Shown here: piece after piece, positions 22,363 through 34,478 of the stretch
Numbering within the stretch: position 1 is the first letter of the stretch
How the letters are laid out: the number at the start of each line of letters is the position of its first letter
Assembly (NCBI GenBank): GCA_949358305.1
Contig: OX442318.1
Location: 1,908,501 to 1,972,500 of the forward strand
Direction of reading: 5' to 3'
Length of the DNA: 64,000 nucleotides
Origin: Strigamia acuminata
Taxonomy: Eukaryota > Arthropoda > Chilopoda > Geophilomorpha > Linotaeniidae
Notes under the pieces: model-generated
Database searches by the model: none
The model's input: only the letters and a program-made list of their open reading frames with translations
What the model was told of the DNA's origin: nothing
Program-made: the position numbers and the translations under genes

Positions 22363-22976
22363 TGTGACTGGTATGGTCTTCGCCAAGGTAACCCGGGGAC
22401 TGGTTATCCTGGTGTGGGACCCATATTCACGAATAAATGACAAAGACTCCCTATTATTGGTTGTTGGCCTTTAATATGTGTTGTCTAGGGGTATGGGGGA
22501 TCCCGTCACCCGTTGCGGGGGTGCCAGTTAGGCACACTGCATCGGCTACCGTTCCGTCACACACAGGGTGTGAGCCCCATGGGTGACGTTGTCGGTTGAA
22601 CATAACATTCATGTCGTTGTACTTACCTACGACCCATGCAGCCACTCATGGAGACCGCCATAGCACTGAGCTTCGCTGTGGTGAATGACGAGGAGAGCAG
22701 AGTTCTCACAGGGCAGGCCTGCCCAGGTTCACAGTAGGCCGGGACACGTCTTGTCCCTTTCATGGTCGCAGCTCCTCTTCTATCACGGCCGGAGAGAGAC
22801 ATCTTCTCTCTATGACGACTGGTGACAGACTCTCTCACTCATGCTCGTCCCCTCACCACACCACTCAGCACCCTCCTCCCCCAGGCCAGGTCAGTCCACC
22901 CATGGAGGAGATGACCTTGGGGCCGTAAGATGGTGTGGCAGTGACGCAGGTCACCCTGGGTGGCCAAGCGGTCACA
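22363..22976 (+). mobile_element. Probable solo LTR, second family, copy 1 (614 bp)
   Basis: Starts TGTGACTGG, ends GCGGTCACA, flanked by AGAT (22359-22362 and 22977-22980). TG...CA ends and a 4-bp duplication fit a solo LTR. It lies in intron 10 of DEG/ENaC gene 3. Small ORFs inside are not supported. Confidence 0.65.
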
Positions 22977-23545
22977 AGATGCATCGGACCAAAACACACA
23001 CAAACACAAAGGGACGAAATTCTTAAATTCTTAAATTCAAAAAATTCTTAAATTTCATTTTTTAATTATTATTTTCATACCTTCCTGATTTATTTTCATG
23101 TGAACCCCTGAATTAATTTTATGGGATTCCCTGATTTGCCTATGTGTTGACCACAAGACAGAAGACACATTCCAATTGCCTTCCAGAAAAAAATTCCGTT
23201 TATTTTTGGAAAATCCTTATGATTTTTATAGTGTAACGTAATATGCCAATCCTATCCATAGACTAACTAACCTGCATTTTAGTGGTATTTGGTTCCATTT
23301 TTTTTCATAACATCTTTCTTCACATTCTGAAACCAGTTTTTCTGCTTGACAAGGAGATTTCGGTGTATTTATTCTGTTTAACTGAAAACCACAAATCGAT
23401 TAAGTAACTCCGCGTTTTTGATAATCTAAAAATTACCGTTTGAAGCGAAAGATCGATTTGAACTTTACTGCTATGATGTACGTAATAAATATGTTTGAGG
23501 TGAAAAAATTGCTTTTGAGGCAAAATGAAGTTCTGTAATGATAAT

Positions 23546-24045
23546 TAAGCCTGCTATTTTTGCGGAAAATAAATTTTTCCCAAAATGTTTTTATACTTGT
23601 GGATAGGCCAAATGCAGCATTTTGGCACTAAAATTTTTCAATTCTGACACACTTTTTGGTCTTCAATTTCCGCAATTGGACCATGTTGCCGCAATTTTGC
23701 GGAAAATCCGCAATTTGTCAAAAATAGCCCATTATTGGCCAATAATGGTCCATTATTGGCCAATCAGATACATGCATATTGCGTATCCGATACGTCAACA
23801 CGAATTTCAAATTTCAAATTTCTTTTAAAAACTTTAATTTTTCTATAAAAACTTCAAATTTTCCTTTAAAAACTTGAAATTTCCTTTAAAAACTTGAAAT
23901 TTTGGTCAAAACTTCTCGGATGAGTCCGCAATAGGTCCGCAATACGTCCGCAATACGTCCACAAGACGTCCGCAAAATGGCATTTTTTTGATCCGCTTTC
24001 CGCCCGCAATTTGAATGTTTTTAGTCCGCAAAAATAGCAGGCTTA
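23546..24045. mobile_element. hAT-like MITE, 8-bp duplication ATGATAAT
   Basis: 500 bp, inverted termini TAAGCCTGCTATTTTTGCGG and complement, duplication ATGATAAT at 23538-23545 and 24046-24053. It lies in intron 8 of DEG/ENaC gene 3, absent from genes 2 and 4. Short direct repeats of ACTTGAAATTTTCCTTT and GTCCGCAAT(A/G) types inside. Confidence 0.75.
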
Positions 24046-24386
24046 ATGATAATAATCAAATAAACATTCGAACGGTACGTGAATATACTAAATATCTCAC
24101 TGGTTGATGCACATTGGATTTTTGAAAAGAGTCCGTCAGAAAACGAAATGTTATGGTGTTTTGGTTTGGAGTATACGTCAGATCAGCTGTAGACTTAGAC
24201 ACATTTAAAAAAAATTTATATAACATTTTTTTCTTTATACCTTTTTTAAAAGCGGTGCATATTCCGAATACTGTTGACAAATCTGATACATTGGCAAATT
24301 TCAGGACCCGACTGTTTTTATGATACTGTAGTAGGAAAATTGATTAATTAACGATGGCACAAGGGAACATTTAAAAATGGGTTTAA

Positions 24387-24818
24387 CCCTTCCAACCCTA
24401 AGATAGGTCATTTTGTGACCCCATTTTAAAAAAATCATTATTTTTATGTGAAATAAATTTTTTTTTTATCTGATTTTTGCTGACTATTCCTTTGAAACAT
24501 CAGTAGACACTATACCACAATTGAATTTTTTTTAATTTTTTAATTTTATCTGTAATTTGAACCCAAAGATTAACTGGGTCAAAAAAGACCCATCTTAGGA
24601 GTCTAAAGGACATAAATTATGATCACCAGCAGGCTCCGCTAATGTCAATCATGTCCATCACGTCCATATGGCGTTCACTACATGAAGAGTCAATCTAACC
24701 CCATTGGTTAGATGTTCGGAATTCCCTAAAACCCGGATTTTGCGCATGTGCAGAATCTGGGTCAAAAAATGCTCATCTTAGGGAGAGAGGGGAGACCAAT
24801 ACGTTCGGGTTGGAAGGG
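24387..24818. mobile_element. piggyBac-like MITE, TTAA target
   Basis: 432 bp, termini CCCTTCCAACCC and complement, flanked by TTAA at 24383-24386 and 24819-24822. Gene 4 has the single uninterrupted TTAA at about 40357-40360. It lies in intron 6 of DEG/ENaC gene 3. Confidence 0.85.
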
Positions 24819-25746
24819 TTAATATAACATGCGTAACTTGATAGAAGAATCTGATACTGGACCAACCAGCTTACCTGTTGCCAGTCGCGGTGATGTCTGT
24901 ATTCGCCGTAGAGATTTGATGACTCCTCCCATAATCCAAGTGTTTTGTTAGCAAATCGAGATAACGGATGGAGTAGATCGACGAGATTGTAATTAAGATA
25001 ATCAGCGTGAAGTCTTCTGGCCAATTGGGTTTTTGCAAATGTTATCTTGAAATTGTCCCGGCAATCGACAATGAGTGGAAAACGAATCATGGCGTCTCTA
25101 ACCAGAACAACAGTTTTGACGAATGGGTAATCCAAATAAGAATTAATTGAGTTGTAGACATTATAACCCGAGATTATGATCAGATTTATTAATAGGCTGT
25201 TTTTCAGTTTATTGTTGAGAATTGGTATTTGATTTCTTTTTAGAATTTTCTGGATTTTGACTTTCAACTTTGGATTTGATTTTCTTTTTCCGGTCAACTT
25301 GATGAAAGTTATTTTGCAGCAGTGGACGAATAATTCGACGAGTGTCAAACAAGACATTCCGAAATAGAGTCCGATGTTGCCACCAATGTCACATAGTAAA
25401 GAGATTATGTCGTAGCAATAACGTTGATGCAATGTCCTCACGTATTTATTAACAACGGCAACTTTGACAGTAGGCTGGGTACTCGGAATTTGATCGTACG
25501 TTATGCTTTGTTGCGTCACATCACATAAATCGAGACATTTGCAGTATTTTATGACATCATTATCATGGATAAATTTGGTCCATTTCTTGTATTGTTCTCT
25601 TAAATAGGTTTCATTGCATTTTGGTAGATGTCTTCTCTCGTAGAACGGGTATCTAAAATTAAGTTTAGTTTAATCAAATTTTCTCTTTTTAGGAGATTAA
25701 TCATGGAAAAATTTACGAGAACACGAAGAACACAAATTGTAAAATT

Positions 25747-26283
25747 TGTGACTGGATATGGTCTTACCCGCGCAGTATGGGGATTTACTACCCGGGAAGG
25801 ACGTATACATCACGTAAAGACGAGACAGAGACTCCAGATTGTTGGGTTTTGGCCTTTAATCGTTGTCTAGGGGTCGGAGTCTCCCATCTACCCATGTGCG
25901 GCAGTGCTGTTAGGCACGCTACACCAGCAACCGACCTGTCACACACAGGACGTGGTCGGTCACTGACGGACATTCTGCCGTACTTACCCAGTACGACCCA
26001 TGTGGCCACTCATAGAGGCTGCAACAGGCACATCGCCATGTCGCTGAGCGTCACAGCGGTGAATGGCGAGAGGAGCAGAGTCAGCGCCTTGGCGCCTTCA
26101 CTTGGATCTGTCTACTTGACTGTACATTTGTCCTCTCTGTTCCCTCGGCTCTGTCTCTCTCACCAAACCACTCTGCTCCCTCCTTCCCTAGCTGGACCAG
26201 TCCACCTGCGAAAGGGACAACCTTAGGGCCACTGGGTGGTGTGTGGAGTGACGCAGGTCACCGTGGGTGGCTAAGTGGTTACA
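25747..26283 (+). mobile_element. Probable solo LTR, second family, copy 2 (about 537 bp)
   Basis: Homologous to 22363-22976 and 35375-35925 over most of its length, beginning TGTGACTGG and ending GTGGTTACA. No matching flanking duplication was found, so one end may be altered. It lies in intron 5 of DEG/ENaC gene 3. Confidence 0.55.
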
Positions 26284-27119
26284 GTATAATGGACATATAT
26301 CTGATGTAAAATTTATCTAGTAGGTTATAATATATTTCAAATATATTGGTTGTACATTGTAAATATACTGCCATTTATGTTGACTACAAGTTGAATATAT
26401 CTGCAATATATGACTTTTTCGTGTGGGATCTTCTTTGGGTCAGAATTGATTCTCGGTTTTGATTGTAAAATTTCCAAATGTGTTTCCTATACGGTCGTGA
26501 TTTTTTCCATGATTAATCTCCTGGTTTTCTTTACAAAACACTCAAAGAAGAATTTAAAAAAAAATTAATTTAAGGTCAAATGCACTGAGTGGGTTTTTTA
26601 CATTTTCTGAAAGTCTGTAATAAAAAACCAATAATTATCGAGAAAAAAATTAAATTGTTATAGTAATTATTTTATAATAACAATCCAAAAGTGTAGTTAA
26701 AAAAGCAAACGCAGACGTCGCAGACGTCTTGCCCTGTGTCATTAGTTTGAATCAGACAGTCATGCACATGCGCAGACTGACTGTCGATTCAAAATTCAGT
26801 TCGCAATTTTTTATGCGTTTCATTATAGTTCAAAAACGGTTTTTGTGTGTGAAGTCAATTTTTAAAGAATTTCTAATCAATCTTGTCATTCGAAAACAAT
26901 GGATCGATTGAGGAGTCCAAGTCACACACCTTGGATCCACCCAGATCCAAGAACAAGATCCAGGTCAAATAAACTTTCGAACTGACTGCGTCATACTCCA
27001 AAAAAGTTATTAAAACTGCTAACCAGTTCATTACATTGTACACAAATGCATGCAAAAATGGATTACGAAATGCTTTCTCAGATGCATTATGAAGCTTACT
27101 GCATTTCAAAATGCATTAT

Positions 27120-27800
27120 AATACACTGCTTTACACATTGGAACCTCGTTAAAAATGGCTTGGTTGGTTGGTTGGCCGTAGAACACAAGCGACTAAGGAC
27201 AGCATTCCTGTCGCTCTCTCATTGGTCGGAATATCCGATTGTTGTCAGCACACTGTGCATGAGAAGCGGATGGCGACAGAAGGCTCCAGACCAAACCAGG
27301 AATGACTAACGCGTACTTCCACATCCCCACTAAATAAGTGTCCAATTCCCCATCACATTAGAAAAACCAGTTAAGGTGAGGTCCGCGGGGGGTCAAGGGG
27401 AGGAGCTAGCCCCCCCCCCCCCTTGTTAGAAAAAAGAAGAAAAAAACCCTAGAACACGCGAAAAACCAAGAAGCGGAATTAGTTACTCCTGGCTGAGGAG
27501 CCTCCTGTCGCCAGGCGCTACTCTGTGCATGCACGGTCAAAAACAAAAAGAAATAAAAGAAAAAAATTATTTATTAACGAGTGTGTCGACACCAATCGGA
27601 CAGCATTCTTGTCGCTCTCTCATTGGTTAAGGTTAGGTTAGGTTAGGTTAGGGTTAAAAGAAAATGTAATAATGTAAATATTTGTATCTGGGCCAACACA
27701 GCCACCAGAGTGTGCCGACAACAATAGGATTTCTCGGCCAATGGGAAAGCGACAGGAATGCTGTCCTTAGCCGCCTGTCTATAGAACACCATGGTAGAGT
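27120..27800. mobile_element. Composite repeat with inverted arms in intron 5 of DEG/ENaC gene 3
   Basis: Inverted arms around CTAAGGACAGCATTCCTGTC (27192 and about 27757) enclose a G/C hairpin (27394-27425) and four TTAGG units. The outer parts resemble the MITE at 37148 (AAAATGGCTTGGTTGG, TAGAACACCATGG). Boundaries approximate. Confidence 0.5.
27633..27652 (+). repeat. Four perfect TTAGG units
   Basis: (TTAGG)4 followed by GGTTAAAAG. This is the arthropod telomere motif, but it is only 20 bp long and inside a dispersed repeat. Confidence 0.7.
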
Positions 27801-28114
27801 TTTTTGATATAACGAACCGATTTGTGATATATTTTTTAACCATTACATTTTAAGCCTTTACATTGCGTAACCTTTGTGTACCTTGCATTTTACTTTCTGC
27901 TTGCAGACGTAAGAGTACTGCCATTCATTTTATGAAGATATGATTGCATACGTACCTGCAATCAATGTTTTCCAGAAGACATCGATGAAAACAGTCGTGT
28001 AAATCGTTATCGCAAGGATTTCGCTTTGTGTTGATGAAGTAATACTGAAAACGAATTAGATTACAGTGGGATCGTTTACAAAGATTTATTATGTTTTTTT
28101 CTTACTTTTTGGAA

Positions 28115-28278
28115 ATTTTTTTGCGATTTTTAAATCTACACCATTATTGTTTTATTGTTTGTTATGATGTTAAATGAAAATACATGAAATTTCAGAATGA
28201 AAATCCTGATAGTTTTCGAGAAAAAAAATAAAAACACTTTTGGAGGTCAAAATTGACCCTAGGTTGGGGTGGGGAGGG
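28115..28278. repeat. End fragment of a TTAA-type (piggyBac-like) element
   Basis: Ends GGTTGGGGTGGGGAGGG followed by TTAA (28279-28282), similar to the right end of 24387-24818. It abuts the truncated exon 4 of DEG/ENaC gene 3 and so marks the 5' breakpoint of that copy. Confidence 0.5.
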
Positions 28279-28282
28279 TTAA

Positions 28283-30110
28283 CACACGTGATTGGTTATG
28301 CGAACAAATTTAAACGAGTTAAGGCTATTTTACAATGCTACAAAGCGACCAGTGAGATTTAAATTTTCTGTTCACAATGCCGTGAAGCGAATTTAGAATT
28401 GAAAATTTTCAATTCACTTATTTTCTGAACAATTTAAGATTTTCTGCGCTTCGCGTGATTGCGAACAACGACTTGCAGCATTGTAAACTATCCTTTACAC
28501 TGAAAAGTGACTTACCAAATTAGGCAGTTGTAGTATTTTGCGAGGTGTGGGTTTTGCGTGCTGCTTCGAGAAGAGAACAGATGACGTCTGGTGCAGTTTA
28601 TGTTTGAAATTTACATTTAGAACGTTTCATTCTGTCACGTTAGTACGCCCACCGACGAAAAATGAATTTAATTTCAGTGTTTTTAAGTTTTCTCACCAGG
28701 TGCGTGCACAATGTTTGAGATTCAGTGATATCAGCATTTGGCGTTTATTTCTTGATACAGGGGTCAAAGTTAGAGATGTGTGGACCACATTGTTAAGAGA
28801 CTACTTAAGGTGGTTAACTGTTAACACGGTAAACAAACGTTAAAAAAATTAAAACGCAGAAATAAATAATAGAAATTTAGTTTTCTCTTTGCAGGTTCCA
28901 AATCAATATTATGCGTAGTTAAAAGAGCCAGAGACATTAATCATTCATGAGTTACATTTCCGGTGTTTCTGATCATTAATACTGTACTTTAGACTTTTAA
29001 TTAGTTAAAAATGTTTTGTTTTTTTGGACAGTAAACATCAATAATATTTTGCAAAGAAATATGATTACATCTTCCATGCACTTGACCCAAATGCCAGGAG
29101 CAATTGAGCAGTCCGTCAGAAAAATGTATACACGAAATCTGTACACGATTACCGAGAGAATACTAGTACCGGTTGTGTGTACACATTCAAACGAATTGAA
29201 AATACTGCTTTGAAGGTATAAATAAATATCATTTATTATATTGAATAAATTCAGCATTTATCAAGTGAAAATGCTGAATAGCCAATTTAGGCCATCAACT
29301 TGTCATTAGGACTCTCTTGGAATACTAATATCAATTGAATCTTTTTTCCCACAATTCTCTACTATTTAAACCTTATTTTGCACGCATTTCTTGTGGTTCA
29401 GGGACCTCTTGTTTGAGGCTCCGTGCTCTAGGACGTAAATGTCAAGAGAGTCACGTCTTGTTACGTCAGTGTTGATCAAGTATAGTTCTAGTTATCGCCG
29501 ATAGGGACAAGGATGGAACTTATAGCATGCGTGTGTGGCGGACTGTAAGAAATCGATCAAACCGTGAGTTTTTTTCCTTTTAGCGGCATTAAAACATGTT
29601 TTCTTTAAGCATTAATCTCAAAATTACTGAATTTGTTTTCTTTTGTTTTTTTATAGGCGGCGCCAGCCACGACTTCAAAGCTGGACTGGAATCGGGATTT
29701 TCTAGCACGGTTGTTAGAAAATGGCGACACATCGCTCGTTTCCTTGTCCTTCGCCAGCGTGGTGACAAATGATGACAAATCGGTCATTGAATGTTCTAAT
29801 TTGTCGTTCTTCTATGGTAATAAATGGGAACTTGAGACCGGTGTAGATAATCATTGACAAAAATTGCACACTCGATTCGACATGATTCTGTTTGACCGGG
29901 AAATCTGGTGTCTGGTTCTCGCGAGCACAATTTGATCGGGAATTTGTTGTTTTGTACGTGTAACAAATCGCATCAGTTTGAAGAGTGCGCTACGCAAATC
30001 AACGAGTGATCCGACCTAATTAGCCGAAATTAAACGTTATTTGACTCAGTTGAGCCGGAACAGCTCCTACTTCGGGATATGGTGAGATTTTTTGCTTTTT
30101 GTGGTTAGTG
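28283..30110. other. Intergenic region upstream of truncated DEG/ENaC gene 3
   Basis: The lost 5' exons of gene 3 would be expected between 28115 and about 35900, but no match was found. Short ORFs (28538-28843, 29605-29787) have no recognisable features. Confidence 0.35.
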
Positions 30111-30479
30111 ATTGGAGCGGTCAGTGATTTGTTTCTAATTGATTGATTGATTGTTTTTCTCTTTTTTTAGTTGATTATGTGAATTATTGAGCACATCGTC
30201 CGGTGATGTGATAAATACCATTACTATCAGTTTGGTTCGGCCATAGTGCGGTAATAAAGTGGCTCGATCCAAGATTAGAGGTTTTGCGATTGGACTTTTT
30301 TCAAACTTATAACTTATAACTTATAAGTTAGAAGTATAAGTTATACGTTTGAAAAATGTAAAAATGAACGTATAGATTTGAACTATACGTTGCCCTATAC
30401 GTTGCCCTATACGTATAGTACGTATAGGGAGCGCATGCACATTGGTCAATAATTGGCCAAAACAAGGCGCCATTTTTTT

Positions 30480-30660
30480 TAGCGATAGATCGCCTCGTGT
30501 GTGGCCTCATCAAAGCGATGTTTGGACGCATTATTGCGATTGAATGTGGCCGAAAATCGCCCGCATTCGATCACACAAATGCGGGCGATGTTCGGCCGCA
30601 TTCGAGCGCTCAAATGCGACTGAACATCGCCCGTATTTGTGCAATCGAATCGAATTGAGA
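30480..30660. repeat. GC-richer repeat with inverted copies
   Basis: ATCGCCCGCATT-type motifs occur in both orientations over about 180 bp. No gene seen. It abuts the left end of the foldback element at 30661. Confidence 0.4.
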
Positions 30661-32799
30661 CAATAGGTGCATTCACAGTTAAAATCCAAATTTGACTTAT
30701 CATAATCTGAATTATCAATAATTCATGTAAGTCATTTGGTTAAACTCCATACAAAGTGAACAATTATTTGGCTGATGTGGCTGAAATATCTTACCAGCCA
30801 CAGGAAATGATGTAATTTACATCACTGAAAAGATAATTCAATTGCAATAAGTGGCCTATTGATAAGTCACTCCAATCATGACTTATCAATAAGTGGCTGA
30901 TGGAAAAATTCCTCCAATCATGGCTGAGCACATGACTTATTTGGCCACTGGAATAAGTCATTCAAGATGGATGCCCCCAGTCAGTCTATCATGAAAAGAG
31001 GAATCCAGCAAGAAACTGGTCAAGGACTCAAGAAATGAGCAGTGCTCATTATCTAGCTGAACAGCCATACTCAGGCAAAAGCAAGGTTAGTAATTGCTGA
31101 CATTTTTAAACACAAATTTATGTTTTCGAGCGCACGCCGATCATACGATTGCCAGGGCCGCACATTTCCGACACGTTCGCGGCGTCGACCGCTAATCGAC
31201 GAGGAACGTCGCACGGACGTTCGCGAATAACGAGGAACGTCGCCGTAACGTTCGCGAAGGACGTGCAGCACAGAAGCGCCCAGACGACGATTTGTACCAT
31301 TTGGACTCCTGCGAGGCATCTTTTGAACATTTTGCAATGTTTTTGGACGTTTTTAAGACCAAAATTTCGAAAGAAAAACACACGTGAAGTGTGGGAATTG
31401 ATTTGGACACCATAGACTAGCGAAAATTGCGAATTTCGGACATTTTGACCAGAAAAATACATGTGAAGTGTATGGATTGTTTCAGATATTTCAACCAGTA
31501 GAATTATGGATATTTTGGACCAGATTTTCAAGGAAAAGCACGTGAAGTGCACCAGATGACTTCACAAACCTTTCAACTTCTTGAAAACATCATTTTCTTG
31601 ATTTTCTTGATTTTCTTGATTAATTTGAATTGTTGAATTTATTTTTGAATTTATTTTTGTATTTATTCATATTATTGTAAACTAGCTTAGTGTTGTGTTA
31701 GCATTTTACTAACCTACTTATAAGAGCGCTACTAACCTGCAAACATTGAACCTCGTTTGCATGTAATTTATGTTTTGAGCATTTCCACTGGGCAGTGGAT
31801 TTTATTTTGTGAAAATAGTCCTTTTTCAACATTAATATTTTTATTTTTATAAAGAGTTAATTTTTTAGTAAATATATTGGATTAAATTAAATTAAATTAA
31901 ATAAATTAAATTAAATATGTTAATTTTTTTGTGAATATATTAAAGTAAGTTTATTTTTTGTGAATATATTAAATGAATACTTTTTAAATAAATGAATACC
32001 TTTCTGTAAATATCAAAAGATAGATGGGTGCTATTTAGTGAATATTTTTTTTTAAAAATGAATGCTTTTTAACAGATTTTTAACAGATGTAAAAATGGAT
32101 AAAATAAATTATTAAAAACTAGGTAAAAATCATGAAAAACTGTAAAAATCGAGAAAAACTGGGTAAAAATTGTAAAAAATCGAGAAAAACTGGGTGAAAA
32201 TCGTAAAAAATCGTGAAAAAACAAGATAAAAATCGTGTAAAATCGTGAAAAACTGTGTAAAAATCGTGTAAAATCGTAAAAAAAAAAATAAAAATTGTGA
32301 AAAAAAGAATAAAAATCGTGAAAAACTAAGTAAAAATTGTTAAAAATCGTGAAAAAAAGAATAAAAATCGTGAAAAACTAAGTAAAAATTGTTAAAAACT
32401 GGGTAAAAATTATGTAATTTGTAAAACAGAGTAAAAATCGTGAAAAAACATGAAAAACTGGGTGAAAAGGGTAAAAATCGTGAAAAATCATGAAAAACTG
32501 GGTGAAAAGGGTAAAAATCGTGACAAACTGGGTAAAAATCGTGAAAAACAGTTAAAAATCGTGAAAGCCTCGGTAAAAATCCTCAAAAACTGCGTAAAAA
32601 TCGTAAAAAAAAGTGAAAAACTGGGTGAAAAGTCTTTAAAAGCTTGTAAAAAATCATGAAAATAAGCAGATTATGATAAGTCAAATTTGGATTATCATCT
32701 GATGATGTAAATTACATCATTTCCTGTGACTGATAAGTCATTTCAGTCAAATCAGTCACTTCAGTCAAATAATTCATTTGACTTTGAATGCACCTATTG
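30661..32799. mobile_element. 2.1-kb foldback element with CAATAGGTGCATTCA termini
   Basis: Begins CAATAGGTGCATTCA and ends with its reverse complement; longer imperfect arms follow (the ATGATGTAATTTACATCA region at about 30809 and 32702). The termini relate it to the MITE at 4114. Inside are a GC-rich stretch at 31125-31330 and a long A-rich array at 32095-32660. No convincing transposase. It interrupts an exon-like repeat whose halves are at 30171 and 32800. Confidence 0.65.
32095..32660 (+). repeat. Degenerate A-rich tandem array
   Basis: Many copies of an 11-25-bp pattern close to AAAAACTGGGTAAAAATCGTG with drifting spacing, inside the foldback element. The ORF read through it is an artefact of the array. 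Confidence 0.75.
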
Positions 32800-33046
32800 A
32801 CATTTTAAATTTCCTCTTATTCTCGACCGTTGTGGAGTTTAGGCGCAGGCTGGCAGATTATTTTCAGCAATTTAATGGGGTAAGTAAGTTTCTTTTTCTT
32901 TTTCTTTTCTACACTTTTACAATTCGTCACGGGCGAAATTGTGTCGTGGAACAATGGGAACAGAGTTGGAGTTTGAGTGATTCTATTGTATTGCCAAATG
33001 TACTTCGATTGTTTGTGATGAATGGTCACTTAATGTGTAAGAAGCA

Positions 33047-33666
33047 TGTGGTGATTCCGAGTCACCTGAGATATAATTAATGGTAATTATTACAACGATA
33101 AGTTTTGTCGCCAGAGCGCGCTAGAAACGTCGACTAGAGTGACTAGTCTCGTGTTTCTGCGCGCCTGCATAATCATGATGATTTGCATATGACGTCATTT
33201 TCGGGCAGTACATAAGACCAATACTTGACCGGAAACGACACTACAGTTACCACATTTCAGCAAGAGCACCATTTACTTCACCTTTCAGGCCGTTTTACGG
33301 ATTGATCGAGGACCGGTGCCCGCTGATTATTCAACTGTATAACAAGCCATATTTGTTTAACGTAGACAATCTACGTGAGAACGAATATCTAAACGATTCA
33401 TCGTTTAATTCGCACAAAGCGAATTCCCACGTGCTTAAGCAAAGCACGCGTTACCCTAGACAACGAGATAACAGACCACGTGTAGGCCTAAACCGATTTA
33501 GGCATAATCGTTTTAGCAGCGAATTGTGTTCGCAGGAGAACCCGAAGACCATCACCAACATAACTTGTAATATTAATTGTAAGTGTATTTTAATAAAGAG
33601 TATTTCGTATTATATTTGTACCCCGAGTCCTTTATATTATTCTAACCGCAAAGTCGAATCACGACA
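33047..33666 (+). mobile_element. Solo LTR related to the gypsy-class element
   Basis: 620 bp on the plus strand, starting TGTGGTGATTC and ending ATCACGACA like the LTRs at 42394 and 53553, with many substitutions and small indels. Flanked by AGCA at 33043-33046 and 33667-33670. Apparent ORFs inside it are LTR sequence and not a gene. Confidence 0.85.
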
Positions 33667-33670
33667 AGCA

Positions 33671-34478
33671 GTGTTACAACTAGTTCATGGAATTGTGAAC
33701 GTGTTCATGTTCACGTTCACTGAAATCTGTTGACACACAAATTATTCAAGTAGTACCTGAACTTGAAATTATTTGAAATTTTTGCTAATTATTTTTTCGA
33801 TCTTTCTAGAAATTCAGTTAAAGTTTTGAAGTTATGAACAATTTTGGTATAAATTCTCAAAATGTTGGTCAATTTTTGCCAATGAAACGTGTCAGGCATG
33901 GTGAACGTGTTGATGAACTTATTGACGAACTAATGAACACTGGTGACAAATGGTGCAAATTGTATTTTGAAAGAAACTGACACTAGAAATATTGAAATTG
34001 CTGACGGAATAGTTTGTTGCTTAATTGTTATTAACTTGGAAATAAGAAAACGAGACTTCTAACAACTTGTGTCTTATTTGTCATTAAGTTTATTTTCATG
34101 TTACAAATGGTTTATTTCGTGTGTCCAACTGAGATATTTTCTCGTTTAGGTCTTTGAGAAGCTTCAGTAACAAGGAAAGAGAGAGAGAGAGAAGGGCTAT
34201 TTCAAAAGTATGCCAGGCAGTTTGCAGAAAAATACAATGGGTATTAGAATGTGTAAGTATAGACACTGAAACAATTTAGTGGCAGGGAAAACGAGTTCAG
34301 CCTAAAACTAACACTTAAGATGAAACAACAAGAGTTCATTTTATAATTTAGTACATTCGAGATGAAATACATGACAGTTTTTGAAATTGAAATCAACACT
34401 AAGCTTCAAATTACATTACGAATGCAGCTGGTGTTAAATGTGCCTTGACTACGGTAAGTTATTTGTTACTGATACCAT
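33671..34478. other. Intergenic, between solo LTR and element
   Basis: The part 34260-34400 resembles the common downstream flank of the channel genes (AACCTAAAACTAACAC, GATGAAACAACAAGAG); the rest is not recognised. Confidence 0.35.

Larger units (their letters stand above)
21215..28114 (-). pseudogene. DEG/ENaC gene 3: 5'-truncated copy, exons 5-11 kept
   Basis: Homologues of exons 5-11 of gene 2 lie at 28044-27956, 25652-24875, 24325-24241, 24186-24101, 23532-23437, 23381-23272 and 21554-21215. All lengths keep the frame and all splice sites read GT-AG. Upstream only the last 12 nt of exon 4 remain (28114-28103); homology then stops in repeat DNA that ends at a TTAA-flanked, piggyBac-like terminus. 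Exons 1-3 and most of exon 4, with TM1 of unit 1, were not found. DNA matching the upstream flank of gene 2 reappears only at about 35926, so the 5' part was probably deleted and the gap filled by elements. What remains would still encode TM2 of unit 1 (GMS filter), the linker and a complete unit 2. The clean frames suggest recent loss, or use of a new start that I cannot see. Introns hold a TTAA MITE, a hAT-like MITE, an array element and two solo-LTR-like repeats. Confidence 0.75.
30171..32879 (+). other. Exon-like conserved non-coding module, copy 4, interrupted
   Basis: Left half from 30171 (after TTTTTTTAG) to about 30280, right half from about 32800 to 32879 (before GTAAGT). The repeat at 30480-30660 and the foldback element at 30661-32799 lie between. 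Confidence 0.45.

Noticed and set aside
22940-22976. tRNA-like box A (GGTGGCCAAGCGGTCA) suggesting a SINE
   Set aside because: It is at the 3' end of the repeat with no box B in a suitable place; TG...CA ends with 4-bp duplications favour a solo LTR.
31071-31552. Overlapping ORFs in a GC-rich block
   Set aside because: Both strands are open because of composition; no domain or start context. Reported only as an unusual block of a foldback element.
32450-32659. 69-codon Lys-rich ORF
   Set aside because: Translation of the A-rich tandem array.
33302-33733. 143-codon ORF
   Set aside because: Lies inside the solo LTR at 33047-33666 and runs past its end; no motif.
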